Shown here piece by piece: positions 17,743 through 26,714 of a stretch of 64,000 nucleotides of DNA. The position numbers and the translations under genes were made by a program. The DNA comes from DASUBV01 sp963822485. GTDB taxonomy: Bacteria; Actinomycetota; Actinomycetes; Streptosporangiales; Streptosporangiaceae. The notes beneath the pieces were generated by a model. It worked only from the letters and a program-made list of their open reading frames with translations. It made no database searches and was not told the DNA's origin. The stretch covers positions 1,426,001-1,490,000 of the forward strand of contig CAWGHW010000031.1 of the NCBI GenBank assembly GCA_963822485.1, written 5' to 3'. Positions within the stretch are counted from its first letter, which is position 1, and each line of letters begins with the position of its first letter.

Positions 17743-18630
17743 ATGGCGATCTTCCTGACCGGCGACAGCCGGATCATCGTTCAGGGCATCACCGGCTCGG
17801 AGGGCCGCCGGCACGGGGCGCGCATGATCGCGGCCGGCGCCCAGGTGGTCGGTGGCACCAACCCCCGCAAGGCGGGCCAGTCCATCGAGCTGGGCGGCAC
17901 GCAGGTACCGGTGTTCGGGACCGTGGCCGAGGCCATGGCGGCCACGGGCGCCGACGTCTCGGTGGTGTTCGTGCCCCCGGCCGGGACCAAGGCCGCGGTC
18001 ATGGAGGCCATCGACGCCCGGATGCCCCTGGTCATCGTGATCACCGAGGGCGTCCCGGTGCACGACACGGCCGTGTTCTGGGCCTACGCGGGCGCGGCGG
18101 GCAACGCCACCCGCATCGTCGGCCCGAACTGCCCCGGCGTGGCCTCGCCCGGCAAGTCCAACGCCGGGATCATCCCGGCCGACATCACCAGCGAGGGCCG
18201 GATCGGGCTGGTGTCCAAGTCGGGCACGCTGACCTACCAGATGATGTACGAGCTGCGTGACATCGGTTTCTCCACCGCGGTGGGCATCGGCGGCGACCCG
18301 ATCATCGGCACCACGCACATCGACTGCCTCCAGGCTTTCCAGGAGGATCCGGAGACCGACGCGATCGTGATGATCGGCGAGATCGGCGGCGACGCCGAGG
18401 AGCGCGCGGCGGCGTTCGTCGAGCGCAACGTGACCAAGCCGGTGGTCGCCTACGTGGCCGGGTTCACCGCCCCCGAGGGCAAGACCATGGGCCACGCGGG
18501 CGCGATCATCTCCGGCTCGGCGGGTACCGCCCAGGCCAAGAAGGAAGCCCTGGAGAAGGTGGGCGTCCGCGTCGGCCGCACCCCCAGCGAGACCGCCCAG
18601 CTCGTCCGCGACGCCATGCGGTCCGCCTGA
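17743..18630 (+). CDS. sucD: Succinyl-CoA ligase (ADP-forming) subunit alpha
   Basis: Alpha subunit of succinyl-CoA synthetase, 295 aa. It has the CoA-binding Rossmann start (IVQGITGSEGRRHG), the SPGKSNAGIIP segment, and the active-site phosphohistidine region GKTMGHAGAIISG with the catalytic histidine. The start ATG 17743 overlaps the end of sucC almost directly; an upstream in-frame ATG at 17686 lies inside sucC and would add a non-conserved extension. Forms a heterodimer or heterotetramer with SucC. Confidence 0.96.
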   Translation: MAIFLTGDSRIIVQGITGSEGRRHGARMIAAGAQVVGGTNPRKAGQSIELGGTQVPVFGTVAEAMAATGADVSVVFVPPAGTKAAVMEAIDARMPLVIVITEGVPVHDTAVFWAYAGAAGNATRIVGPNCPGVASPGKSNAGIIPADITSEGRIGLVSKSGTLTYQMMYELRDIGFSTAVGIGGDPIIGTTHIDCLQAFQEDPETDAIVMIGEIGGDAEERAAAFVERNVTKPVVAYVAGFTAPEGKTMGHAGAIISGSAGTAQAKKEALEKVGVRVGRTPSETAQLVRDAMRSA

Positions 18631-18734
18631 GCGGTCTATTCTGAGCGGTCCCGTCTGAGCGGGCGCCGCTCATGCAGGCGATCCGCGCGGCGCGCCTCCG
18701 CGCGACACGGGGGGCGACTTGCGAGGCTTGGGTG

Positions 18735-20105
18735 GTGACGACCTCAGCCACCCGCGCCAGTAGCGCCGGGACCTCTCCCGCGTCGCCCGGCAGCGCGCGC
18801 CCGCTGATCGCCACCGGCGCGATCGCCGCGGTCGCCGCGGCCCTGGCCGGCCTGGCCCTGCTGATCCTGATCGTGCTGATCGGCTGGATCGCCGCGCCGC
18901 ACGCCGGCGTCGGGCTCACCGGCGTGCTGCGCACGGCCGCCTTGCTCTGGCTGATCGGGCATCACGTCGGGTTCGCGCTGCACGGGGCCGGGCGGATCGG
19001 CATGCTGCCGCTCGGCCTGGTGCTGCTGCCCGGCGCCCTGCTGTGGCGGGCGGGCCGCTGGGTGGTCCGCGCGGGCGGCGTCAGCCGGCTCCGGCACGTG
19101 GGCTACGCCGCCCTGGCCCTGGCCATGCCCTACGGCCTGATCGCCGGCGCGCTCGCGCTGGCCAGCCGGTCGGCGCAGGAGGCACCGTCGGCACCGCAGG
19201 CGGTGATCTGCGGGTTCCTGCTGGCCCTGGTGGCGGGCGGGCTCGGCGGGGCCCGGGCGCTGGCGCCCTGGGCCCAGCTCACCCGGCTGCTGCCCGACCG
19301 GCCCCGCTCGGTGATCATCGGCATGATCGGGGCGCTGGGCTTGCTGACGGTCGGCGGCGCCCTGCTCGGCGCGGTGTCGCTGGGCACCCACCTGGGCGAG
19401 TTCGCCACCCTCAGCCGCAGCCTGGAGCCGGGTGCCATCGGCTCGGTGCTGCTGCTGGTCACCCAGCTCGCCTACCTGCCCAACGCCATCCTGTGGGCCA
19501 TCGCCTACACGCTCGGTCCCGGCTTCGCGTTCGGCGCCGGCACCATGGTGACGCCGACCGGGGCGGCGCTGGGCCAGCTGCCGGCGTTCCCGCTGCTGGC
19601 CGCGCTGCCGCCCGGCACGCACGCCACCCCGGCCTGGCTGACGTTCATCGTGCTGGTGCTGCCCTACGTGGCCGGCTGCGCCGCCGGGCTGCTGCTGGTC
19701 CGGGCGGCGCCCACGCCCGCGCTGGAGGCGGCGCCGCTGTGGGGGCTGGCCTGCGGCGCGGCCGCCGGCGGCGTGCTGGGCATCCTGGCCGCGTTCTCGG
19801 GCGGGCCGCTGGGTAACGGCCGCCTGGCCGCCGTGGGGCCGTCGGGCTGGCAGGTCGGTGCGGTGGCGGCGCTGGAGATCGGCATCGCCAGCGCGGTCAC
19901 CGCGGGCGTGGCCAACTGGCTGCGCATGGGCGGCCGGGCCAGCGTGTCCGCCGCCGCTAGTGGCCGCGACCTGCCCTGGCGGCTGCCCCGGCCGCGGCCC
20001 ACCGGGGAGGACACCGACAGCGGTCACACCATCTACGTGGATCCCTGGGCCGGGGACGAGGCCAGCAGGCCGGAGCCCACGCCGCGGGGACCGGCCGAGT
20101 TCTAG
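18735..20105 (+). CDS. PerM-like cell-division membrane protein (DUF6350)
   Basis: Polytopic membrane protein of about 456 aa, mostly hydrophobic: roughly eight to ten helices starting at LIATGAIAAVAAALAGLALLIL. Its position directly after sucCD is the usual location of DUF6350/PerM, an integral membrane protein implicated in mycobacterial cell division and persistence. Two adjacent GTG codons (18732, 18735) could start it; the second gives the common MTT start. The C-terminal 60 residues are polar and probably cytoplasmic. Identification rests on hydrophobicity pattern, size and synteny rather than a catalytic motif. Confidence 0.75.
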   Translation: MTTSATRASSAGTSPASPGSARPLIATGAIAAVAAALAGLALLILIVLIGWIAAPHAGVGLTGVLRTAALLWLIGHHVGFALHGAGRIGMLPLGLVLLPGALLWRAGRWVVRAGGVSRLRHVGYAALALAMPYGLIAGALALASRSAQEAPSAPQAVICGFLLALVAGGLGGARALAPWAQLTRLLPDRPRSVIIGMIGALGLLTVGGALLGAVSLGTHLGEFATLSRSLEPGAIGSVLLLVTQLAYLPNAILWAIAYTLGPGFAFGAGTMVTPTGAALGQLPAFPLLAALPPGTHATPAWLTFIVLVLPYVAGCAAGLLLVRAAPTPALEAAPLWGLACGAAAGGVLGILAAFSGGPLGNGRLAAVGPSGWQVGAVAALEIGIASAVTAGVANWLRMGGRASVSAAASGRDLPWRLPRPRPTGEDTDSGHTIYVDPWAGDEASRPEPTPRGPAEF

Positions 20106-20119
20106 CCGTTAGGCGGGTT

Positions 20120-20887
20120 TCAGCCGTTCTGGTGGAAGCGTGATTCCATCTCGTGCAGCAGCTGGCGGGTGCAGGTCTGCTGGGCCGCGGTGCCGTGGGC
20201 GTTGTTCAGGCACTGCTCGTAGTTCGTGAGCTGCTTGGCGAAGACCAGCCCGACCAGCGCCAGCAAGGCCAGCACGATCGAGACCGCGCCCAGGATGATC
20301 GCGGCTATCGAGCCGCGCGGCCGCATGGTCTCCTCGAGCCGGGCCCGGCGGGCGGCGGAGATCCCGAGCACCAGCGCGGCCAGGCCGACGACCAGCGCGA
20401 ACGTGATGAGGTAGCCGACGTGGCTGACCTCGTTGGCCGCCGATAGCGCGAGCAGGCTCAGCAGCCCGAAGATCATCGCCGCGGCGGCCCGGTGCCGTAG
20501 CTCCCGGCGTGGCTGCTCCGTCGGCCGCTGGGCGCGGGCCGGCGCGTTCGGGACCGACGGCGGCGGCTGCCAGCCTGGTGGGGGCTGCCAGCCCGGCGGG
20601 GGCTGCCAGCCTGGTGGGGGCTGCCAGCCCGGCGGGGCTTGCCAGGCGCCCGGCGAGGGCGGCGGGCCCGGTGGCGGGGGTGGCGGCATGCCAGGCGGCG
20701 GGGACGTCGGAGACATCGGGGACGACGGAGGCGCCTGGGGCGGCACCGCGGGCTCCTCGGGGAAGAACAGCCGGGGCAGACCGGGCAGCGTTCCAGCGGC
20801 GGGCTCGGTGCCGGTCGCGGAAGACGGCGGCGTCTGGTCGGCGGACAGCTTGGGTTCCTTCCCTGGCGCGATGCGCCAACGGCTCAC
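20120..20887 (-). CDS. Proline-rich membrane protein with four PPPGWQ repeats (DUF4190-like)
   Basis: 255-aa protein with a disordered, proline-rich N-terminal half and three C-terminal membrane segments (about residues 137-154, 160-178 and 195-216). The PPGWQ motif is repeated head to tail at residues 84-108 with near-identical DNA. The membrane part, with the RRARLEETMRPRGS loop, resembles DUF4190 proteins of actinobacteria; function unknown. A short C-terminal extracytoplasmic tail holds two cysteines (YEQCLNN, QQTCTRQ). GTG start at 20887. It converges with perM, 14 bp apart. Confidence 0.75.
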   Translation of the reverse strand: MSRWRIAPGKEPKLSADQTPPSSATGTEPAAGTLPGLPRLFFPEEPAVPPQAPPSSPMSPTSPPPGMPPPPPPGPPPSPGAWQAPPGWQPPPGWQPPPGWQPPPGWQPPPSVPNAPARAQRPTEQPRRELRHRAAAAMIFGLLSLLALSAANEVSHVGYLITFALVVGLAALVLGISAARRARLEETMRPRGSIAAIILGAVSIVLALLALVGLVFAKQLTNYEQCLNNAHGTAAQQTCTRQLLHEMESRFHQNG

Positions 20888-20915
20888 CCAGAACTATCTC
20901 ACACCGGTCAGACGC

Positions 20916-21377
20916 CTAGCGGAGCGCGGCAAGCTGGTCGGCGTGCCGGGGGAGATGGAAGGTTCCCACCCCGGTGACCAGGTCCTCAAGCGACCACGGC
21001 TCGTCCACCACGAGCTGCTCGCCGGACACGATCAGCACCGGGACCAGCACCGCGCCGTCGCCTGGCGACAGCGCACGGGCGGTGGCCGCGAGGATCTCGC
21101 CGCGCTGCTCGACCAGGCCAGCCAGCCCGGCCAGATCGCGCGCGTCGGCGATGATCCGGGCCAGGTTCACCACGTCCAGCGAGGGCCGGTTGTCGTAGCC
21201 CGGCCGTTCGCCCGCCGCCACCCGCAGCGCCACGCTGGCAATGGCGGTGTCGGCGCAGGCAACGTGCGCGAGCACCTGCTCGGCGGTCCACTCGCCGGGC
21301 GGCGGCGGCCCGAAGCCGCCCGTCCGGGCCAGCGCCGCGAGCTCCCGGTGGCCCTCATCCAGCTTGGCCGTGTCCAT
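20916..21377 (-). CDS. DinB/mycothiol-dependent maleylpyruvate isomerase-like protein
   Basis: 153-aa single-domain protein of the DinB four-helix superfamily. The WTAEQVLAHVACADT stretch in the N-terminal third is the conserved helix with the first metal-binding histidine. Members often use mycothiol or bacillithiol, but the substrate here is unknown. Start ATG 21377 follows a GGGGG ribosome site. It lies downstream of the ArsR-SRPBCC operon on the same strand, 78 bp from the truncated ORF. Confidence 0.7.
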   Translation of the reverse strand: MDTAKLDEGHRELAALARTGGFGPPPPGEWTAEQVLAHVACADTAIASVALRVAAGERPGYDNRPSLDVVNLARIIADARDLAGLAGLVEQRGEILAATARALSPGDGAVLVPVLIVSGEQLVVDEPWSLEDLVTGVGTFHLPRHADQLAALR

Positions 21378-21455
21378 ATATCCCCCTAATCGGTGTGATC
21401 CGGGCTGGTACCCGGCGATGCTGACGTGAAGTAGAACCGCTGGCGAGGCTGGCGC

Positions 21456-21572
21456 TCACCAGCGGGAAACGGCGTCCATCTCGCGCATGCCCTCGGCCAG
21501 CGCCGCCGCGTGCCCGGGCTCGGGATAGTGGAAGACCATGAACACGAAGCCGGGCTCCGGCCGCTGGGTCAT
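21456..21572 (-). CDS. Short coupled ORF, possibly a truncated monooxygenase-like protein
   Basis: A 38-codon ORF whose ATG overlaps the stop of the SRPBCC-YCII gene (ATGA), implying translational coupling. The peptide begins MTQRPEPGFVFMVFHYPEP and resembles the N-terminal strand and helix of small antibiotic-biosynthesis-monooxygenase-like proteins. It stops after SRW. No other frame continues the similarity, so it may be a truncated remnant or the result of a sequence error. Confidence 0.4.
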   Translation of the reverse strand: MTQRPEPGFVFMVFHYPEPGHAAALAEGMREMDAVSRW

Positions 21573-22417
21573 CCGGCATCCGTCCCGTGCCGGTAGAGGA
21601 TCTCCCGCCAGGGCCGGATCGACCAGCTCGCCACCACCTTGTTGAGGATGAACGGGTCCCCGGCCACGAACTCCTCGGCCGCCTCCCGCGAGGCGAACAC
21701 CGACATGGTGTCCCCGTTGACCGGCTCCAGCAGCACCCCGACCAGGAGCAGGTCGCCGCGCTCGTGGAACGCCATCAGCCGGGCATAGTGCGCCGGATAG
21801 TGCCGCTGAGCCAGCGGCTGGAAGTCCGGGACGCTCTGGTAGCTGAGCACGTACTTGCCGGGCGGCGGCTCCGCCGGAGCGGCCCGGGCCGCGGGCGCGG
21901 CGGCGCTCTGCGACTCGGCCGCGTCGGCGAACAGGTGCAGCGCCGTGCCCCAGCCGTCGCGAACGCCGTCGGCCAGGTCGGGGCCGGCCTTCAGGTGACG
22001 CTCGAACTCATCGTGCACCAGGGTGAGCCTGGTCTGCCCGCCCAGTGCCGCGAAGCTGACCGTCACCCGCGAGGCATTGTCCACCTCGGGCTCATAGCTC
22101 CAGGTGCCGTCCACCTGCCAGGCCAGCACCAGCCGCGCCGGCGGCTCCCAGGCCAGTACCTGGCCCCAGTCGCACTCGCTGCCGTCGGCGCCGCGGTCGA
22201 AGCAGCGGCCGCCGACCCAGGGCTCGATGATCGAGCGGTCCACCGGGAAGGAGGCGATCGTGTGGTTCTTCGGCCACCACCGGCCGAAGCCGTCAGTGAA
22301 GACGCGGAAGGCCCGTTCGATCGGCGCGTTGACGATCACCTCGTGACGGACCGAGGCGATGACCGCCGGCTGGCTGGTCCCGGCCTGGCTGGCCCTGGGG
22401 GAGCGATCGGCGTTCAT
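21569..22417 (-). CDS. SRPBCC (AHSA1-like) plus YCII-like fusion protein
   Basis: 282-aa protein. The N-terminal part (residues 20-165) is a START/AHSA1-type hydrophobic-pocket domain (VIVNAPIERAFRVFTDGFGRWW; LTLVHDEFERH). The C-terminal part (residues 185-275) is YCII-like (KYVLSYQSVPDF, HYARLMAFHERGDLLLVG, AAEEFVAGDPFILNKVV). Start ATG 22417 overlaps the stop of the upstream arsR (ATGA). ArsR-AHSA1 operons are common in actinobacteria and are often autoregulated, but the ligand is generally unknown. The fusion with YCII is less usual. Confidence 0.8.
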   Translation of the reverse strand: MNADRSPRASQAGTSQPAVIASVRHEVIVNAPIERAFRVFTDGFGRWWPKNHTIASFPVDRSIIEPWVGGRCFDRGADGSECDWGQVLAWEPPARLVLAWQVDGTWSYEPEVDNASRVTVSFAALGGQTRLTLVHDEFERHLKAGPDLADGVRDGWGTALHLFADAAESQSAAAPAARAAPAEPPPGKYVLSYQSVPDFQPLAQRHYPAHYARLMAFHERGDLLLVGVLLEPVNGDTMSVFASREAAEEFVAGDPFILNKVVASWSIRPWREILYRHGTDAG

Positions 22418-22740
22418 GCCTGACTGCCCTCCTCGTTCTCCTGGTCGATGGCCGCCGCGTAGGCGGCGAGCCCGTCCCGCCACATGATGTCGAGGTAATC
22501 GCGCAACGCAACCAGCCCCTCCCGCCGTGCGACGTAGACGCGCCTGGTGCCGTGCGGGGTGGCCGTGACCAGCCCCGCGGTGGCGAGCACCTTCAGGTGC
22601 TGCGACACCGCCGGCCTGGTTACCGGGAGCAGCTCGGCCAGCTGGCCCACGCTCATCGGCCCGCGAGTGAGCTGCTCCCACACCGCGCGCCGCGTCGGGT
22701 CGGCCAGTGCCTCGAGCACCGCGCCAGCGTTAGCTCGCAC
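22414..22740 (-). CDS. ArsR-family winged-helix transcriptional regulator 1
   Basis: 108-aa repressor with a clear winged helix: ALADPTRRAVWEQLTRGPMS, recognition helix VTRPAVSQHLKVLATAGLV, and wing HGTRRVYVARR. It belongs to the ArsR group paired with SRPBCC proteins and lacks the CxC metal site of ArsR/SmtB. GTG start at 22740. The operon order arsR, SRPBCC-YCII and short ORF is joined by two ATGA overlaps. It probably represses its own operon from sites overlapping the promoter at 22749-22776. Confidence 0.88.
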   Translation of the reverse strand: MRANAGAVLEALADPTRRAVWEQLTRGPMSVGQLAELLPVTRPAVSQHLKVLATAGLVTATPHGTRRVYVARREGLVALRDYLDIMWRDGLAAYAAAIDQENEEGSQA

Positions 22741-22748
22741 TTACCGTT

Positions 22749-22776
22749 AGTATCAGCTTACGGATGCGCTCGTCAA
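22749..22776 (-). promoter_or_regulatory. Promoter of the arsR-SRPBCC operon
   Basis: Minus-strand TTGACG (22771-22776), 16-bp spacer and GATACT (22749-22754), followed after 8 nt by the GTG start of arsR. No ribosome site, so the transcript is probably leaderless. Direct half-site-like sequences CGTAAG and GGTAAG flank the -10 box and could be bound by ArsR. Confidence 0.6.
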
Positions 22777-23011
22777 GGACCCCGGGATGGCTCGGCACGC
22801 GCGCGGGCAGTTGCGTGCCCGCCGCCGGCTAGCCGGCTGAGCAGGAGCGGCATGCCACGGGTCAGCGCGAACTGGAACTGCCCTCGCCCTCTACGAGCGT
22901 CATGCCGCACGAAACGGTTAACCGGTGAAGCCCTAGCCGGTCGGGTAGGGGCACACTGGGCTTGCATGATGCGCAGCCCAGCCCGGGGCGGGGCAGGAGG
23001 AGAGCAGGACT

Positions 23012-23599
23012 GTGACATCGGCTGTGACCCAGTACACGACGCGTCTGCTCACGCCCGATACCTGGGATGACTTCGCCGCACTGGTTGCGGCGAACAACGG
23101 TGTCTGGGGTGGCTGCTGGTGCATCGGCTTTCATCCCGAGGGCATCGGCAAGGACAGCACCGCGGCGGGCAACCGAGAGGCCAAGCTCGCTCACGTGAAC
23201 AACGGCACCATCCACCAGATGCTCGTCTATCGTGACGGTCGCTGCGTGGGCTGGTGTCAGTACGGACCACCGGCTGAGGTGGCGACCATCAAGAACCACA
23301 AGGCCTATGAAAAGGGCCTAGCCGAGTTGCCGGACTGGCGGATCGGCTGCTTGTTCACCGGCTCCGGATCCCGCCGCCAAGGCGTGGCGCGGGCCGGAGT
23401 TGCCGGGGTGCTGGCCGCGATAGCACATGCTGGCGGAGGCCTGGTCGAGGCGTACCCCGAGCAGGTGGCTGGACGCGACCCGCAACGTGGCGCCTACCTG
23501 CATACCGGGCCAGAGAGCCTGTTTGAAGAGTTCGGATTCGTCCGCGATCGTCGCATCGCCAAGTGGCGCTGGGTCATGCGTCGGCGCATCTCCGCCTAG
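23012..23599 (+). CDS. GNAT-family N-acetyltransferase
   Basis: 195-aa protein with a GNAT-like core: the acetyl-CoA-binding region is FTGSGSRRQGVARAGVAGVLAAIA (R/QxxGxG/A form), followed by GLVEAYPE and EEFGFVRDRR near the C-terminus. The N-terminal WGGCWCIGFHPE segment is cysteine-rich. GTG start 23012 has GGAGGAG upstream. Substrate unknown; no functionally linked neighbours. Confidence 0.8.
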   Translation: MTSAVTQYTTRLLTPDTWDDFAALVAANNGVWGGCWCIGFHPEGIGKDSTAAGNREAKLAHVNNGTIHQMLVYRDGRCVGWCQYGPPAEVATIKNHKAYEKGLAELPDWRIGCLFTGSGSRRQGVARAGVAGVLAAIAHAGGGLVEAYPEQVAGRDPQRGAYLHTGPESLFEEFGFVRDRRIAKWRWVMRRRISA

Positions 23600-23725
23600 A
23601 AGTGCCTCGTCAGGTCCGGGACGATTAGTTCCGGACGGCCGCGTCGTCTGTCCTGACAAACATCATGACAGCGGCCCGCTACGGCCGCGGTCAGGCCGCT
23701 CTACCTGAGACCAGGGAGTTCTGAG

Positions 23726-24283
23726 ATGCGCAAGCTGATAGCCCGCGTGTTCGACTACTCGCTCGACGGCCTGATCGCCACCGAGGGCACCGAGTTCTTC
23801 CAGTTCTGCCGCGACCTGCCGGACGATCCCGCGGAAGACGCCAGTGGGCGCGAGTTTTATGCGAGCGCGGACGTGCACATCATGGGCCGGGCTGCCTACC
23901 AGAGCATGGCCAGCTACTTCCCGACCGCCACCGACGATCCCAACGCCGGCCCCCTCAACGCCGCACGCAAGGTGGTGTTCTCCCGCACGCTCAAAGTCGC
24001 CGACTGGGCCAACACCACCATCGCCAGCGGCGATCTCGGCCAGGAGGTCGACAAGCTCCGCCGAGGCGGCGACGGTTACATCGTCGTCAGCGGCGGCATC
24101 AGCTTCTGGCGTTCGCTCGCGCGGCTCGACCTGATCGACGAGTACCGCGTGACCCTGGTCCCTTACCTGGCGGGCGAGGGCACCCGCTTGTTCGAGGACG
24201 TCGGCAAGTCCCGTTCGCTCGACCTGCTATCCACCACCGCCTTCAGCAACGGACTCCAGCTCGACTACCGGCGGCGCCGCTAA
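23726..24283 (+). CDS. Dihydrofolate reductase family protein (RibD C-terminal type)
   Basis: 185-aa NADPH-dependent reductase-like protein. Typical features are the N-terminal DYSLDGLIA strand-turn, IMGRAAYQSM as the substrate-side helix, KVVFSRTL, GYIVVSGGISFWRSL as the NADPH loop, and the LVPYLAGEGTRLFED C-terminal segment. This subgroup is widespread in actinobacteria and is annotated as dihydrofolate reductase family or deaminase-reductase; true DHFR activity is unlikely. Physiological substrate unknown. Confidence 0.82.
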   Translation: MRKLIARVFDYSLDGLIATEGTEFFQFCRDLPDDPAEDASGREFYASADVHIMGRAAYQSMASYFPTATDDPNAGPLNAARKVVFSRTLKVADWANTTIASGDLGQEVDKLRRGGDGYIVVSGGISFWRSLARLDLIDEYRVTLVPYLAGEGTRLFEDVGKSRSLDLLSTTAFSNGLQLDYRRRR

Positions 24284-24452
24284 CCAAGCGCAGCTCGGAC
24301 GTGGAGGAGATCGTCGGCCGTGCTGTCCTGGCACCTAGTTAAGCTGAGACTCAGCTGCGTCGAGGCCGACAAGGCCGCTGTCGGCGACGCCCACTTTTCG
24401 CCGACCGGCGAGCAGGAAACCTGCCGGGTACAGAGGGTAAAGCCGAGGTCAC

Positions 24453-25073
24453 ATGCAATCCCAGCCAGATGCGCGCCTGGTCGTGCTGGTGTCCGGGTCG
24501 GGCAGCAACTTGCAGGCCCTGCTCGACGCCACCGCTGACGAGGCGTTCGGAGCGCGGGTGGTGGCCGTCGGCGCCGACCGGGACGGCATCGCCGCGCTCG
24601 ACCGCGCCCGGGCCGCCGGGGTGCCCACCTTCGTGCTGCGGGTCAAGGACTTCCCCGACCGCGCCGCCTGGGACCGGGCCCTGGCCGGCGCCTGCGCCGA
24701 GTTCGCGCCCGACCTCGTGGTCCTGGCCGGGTTCATGAAGCTGGTCGGCCCCGAGTTCCTCCGTCAGTTCGGCGGGCGGCTGATCAACACCCACCCCGCG
24801 TTGCTACCGTCGTTTCCCGGCATGCATGCCGTGCGAGACGCCCTTGACCACGGGGTCCGGCTGTCGGGATGCACCATTTTCCTGGTCGACGAGGGGACCG
24901 ACACCGGCCCGGTCATCGCCCAGGTCGCCGTGCCCGTGCGGGATGATGACGATGAGACGCTCCTGCACGAGCGGATCAAGCAGGCCGAGCGGGTGCTGCT
25001 GGTAGACACCGTGGGCCGGATGGTCCGCGAGGGCTGGTCCATGACGGGCCGGAAGGTGAGGATCGGGCCTTGA
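24453..25073 (+). CDS. purN: Phosphoribosylglycinamide formyltransferase (GAR transformylase)
   Basis: 206-aa enzyme that transfers a formyl group from 10-formyl-tetrahydrofolate to GAR in purine synthesis. Signature features: VSGSGSNLQALLD near the N-terminus (phosphate site), the catalytic region INTHPALLPSFPGMHAV with the conserved histidine, and the VDEGTDTGPVI aspartate region. Its TGA stop overlaps the TTG start of purH by 3 nt, so the two are coupled. A folD gene lies 3 kb downstream. Confidence 0.96.
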   Translation: MQSQPDARLVVLVSGSGSNLQALLDATADEAFGARVVAVGADRDGIAALDRARAAGVPTFVLRVKDFPDRAAWDRALAGACAEFAPDLVVLAGFMKLVGPEFLRQFGGRLINTHPALLPSFPGMHAVRDALDHGVRLSGCTIFLVDEGTDTGPVIAQVAVPVRDDDDETLLHERIKQAERVLLVDTVGRMVREGWSMTGRKVRIGP

Positions 25074-26659
25074 CGAAGGTGGCCATCAACCGCGCGCTGA
25101 TCAGCGTCTACGACAAGGCCGGGCTGGCCGAGCTGGCTACCGCGCTGCACCAGGCCGGGGTGGAGATCGTGTCCACCGGGAGCACCGCGGCCGCCATCTC
25201 CGGCGCCGGGGTCCCGGTGACGCCGGTTGACCAGCTCACCGGCTTCCCGGAGTGCCTGGATGGCCGGGTCAAGACCCTGCACCCCGCGGTCCACGCTGGC
25301 CTGCTGGCCGACCTGAGCCAGCCGTCTCACCGTGCGCAGCTGGATGAGCTGGGCATCGCGCCGTTCGACCTGCTGGTGTCGAACCTGTACCCGTTCGAGC
25401 AGACCGTGGCCAGCGGGGCCAGCCCGCAGGAGTGCGTGGAGCAGATCGACATCGGCGGGCCGGCCATGGTCCGCGCCGCGGCCAAGAACCACGCCACGGT
25501 GGCGGTGATCACCAGCCCGGACATGTATCCGGACGTGATGGCGGCCGTGGCCGAGGGCGGATTCACGCTCGGGCAGCGCCAGCGGCTGGCGGCCAGGGCC
25601 TACGCGCACACCGCGGCCTACGATGCCGCGGTCGCGTCCTGGTTCGCGTCCGCCTACGCGCCCGACGAGGTGGCCGCGGACAGCGGCTGGCCCGCGGTGA
25701 CGGCGGCGCTGTGGACCCGGCGGGACGTGCTGCGCTACGGCGAGAACCCGCACCAGCGCGCCGCGCTCTACATCCGCGGCGAGGACGCCGCCCAGCGCGG
25801 TGCGGCCAACGGCCCGGGCATCGCCACCGCCGAGGTACTGCACGGCAAGGCCATGTCCTACAACAACTACGTCGACGCCGACGCGGCCCGCCGCGCGGCC
25901 TTCGACTTCGCCGAGCCCTGCGTGGCGATCATGAAGCACGCCAACCCGTGCGGCATCGCGGTGGCCGCCGACCTGGTGGCGGCGCACCGGCTGGCCAACG
26001 AGTGCGACCCGGCCTCGGCGTTCGGCGGCGTGATCGCGGCCAACGGCGTGGTCACCGAGGCGCTCGCGGCCCAGATCGCGGACATCTTCACCGAGGTGAT
26101 CATCGCCCCGGACTTCGAGCCCGCCGCGCTGGACATCCTGACCAGGAAGAAAAACCAGCGGCTGCTGCGCTGCCCGCCGCCGTCGGCCCGGCCCGCGATC
26201 GAGTCCAGGCCGATCAGCGGCGGCCTGCTGATGCAGACCGCCGACCAGGTGGCCGAGCCCGGCGACGACCCGGCGAACTGGCAGCTCGCGTCCGGCGAGC
26301 CGGCCAGTGCCGGGGCGCTGGCCGACCTGGCCTTCGCCTGGAAGGCCTGCCGCAGCGTCAAGTCCAACGCGATCCTGCTCGCGTCCGGCCGGGCCAGCGT
26401 CGGCATTGGCATGGGCCAGGTCAGCCGGGTCGACGCGGCCCGGCTGGCGGTCATGCGGGCGGGCGCGCGGGCGGCCGGGTCCGTGGCGGCCAGCGACGCC
26501 TACTTCCCGTTCCCCGACGGCTTCGAGGTGCTGGCCCAGGCCGGCGTCCGGGCCGTGGTCGAGCCCGGCGGGTCAGTGCGCGACGGGCTCGTGGTCGAGG
26601 CGGCCCAGGCCGCCGGGGTGACCCTGTACTTCACCGGCGTCCGGCACTTCTACCACTGA
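25070..26659 (+). CDS. purH: Bifunctional AICAR formyltransferase / IMP cyclohydrolase
   Basis: 529-aa enzyme for the last two steps of IMP synthesis. N-terminal IMP cyclohydrolase/MGS-like domain (ALISVYDKAGL, STGSTAAAISGAG, GRVKTLHPAVHAGLL); C-terminal AICAR transformylase domain with KHANPCGIAV, SAFGGVIAAN, and SDAYFPFPDGFE. TTG start at 25070 is chosen because it overlaps the purN stop and keeps the conserved MTKVAINRALISVYDK N-terminus. Uses the same folate cofactor as PurN. Confidence 0.96.
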   Translation: MTKVAINRALISVYDKAGLAELATALHQAGVEIVSTGSTAAAISGAGVPVTPVDQLTGFPECLDGRVKTLHPAVHAGLLADLSQPSHRAQLDELGIAPFDLLVSNLYPFEQTVASGASPQECVEQIDIGGPAMVRAAAKNHATVAVITSPDMYPDVMAAVAEGGFTLGQRQRLAARAYAHTAAYDAAVASWFASAYAPDEVAADSGWPAVTAALWTRRDVLRYGENPHQRAALYIRGEDAAQRGAANGPGIATAEVLHGKAMSYNNYVDADAARRAAFDFAEPCVAIMKHANPCGIAVAADLVAAHRLANECDPASAFGGVIAANGVVTEALAAQIADIFTEVIIAPDFEPAALDILTRKKNQRLLRCPPPSARPAIESRPISGGLLMQTADQVAEPGDDPANWQLASGEPASAGALADLAFAWKACRSVKSNAILLASGRASVGIGMGQVSRVDAARLAVMRAGARAAGSVAASDAYFPFPDGFEVLAQAGVRAVVEPGGSVRDGLVVEAAQAAGVTLYFTGVRHFYH

Positions 26660-26714
26660 CCCTCTACCGCAGACCTCTACCGCAGACCCTGCGGCCGCTG
26701 AGCAGCCCGGCCCC

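Noticed and set aside
20109..20879. 256-codon minus-strand frame beside the proline-rich gene
   Set aside because: It is the same stretch read in another frame; the 20120-20887 frame has the membrane helices and clean PPGWQ repeats.
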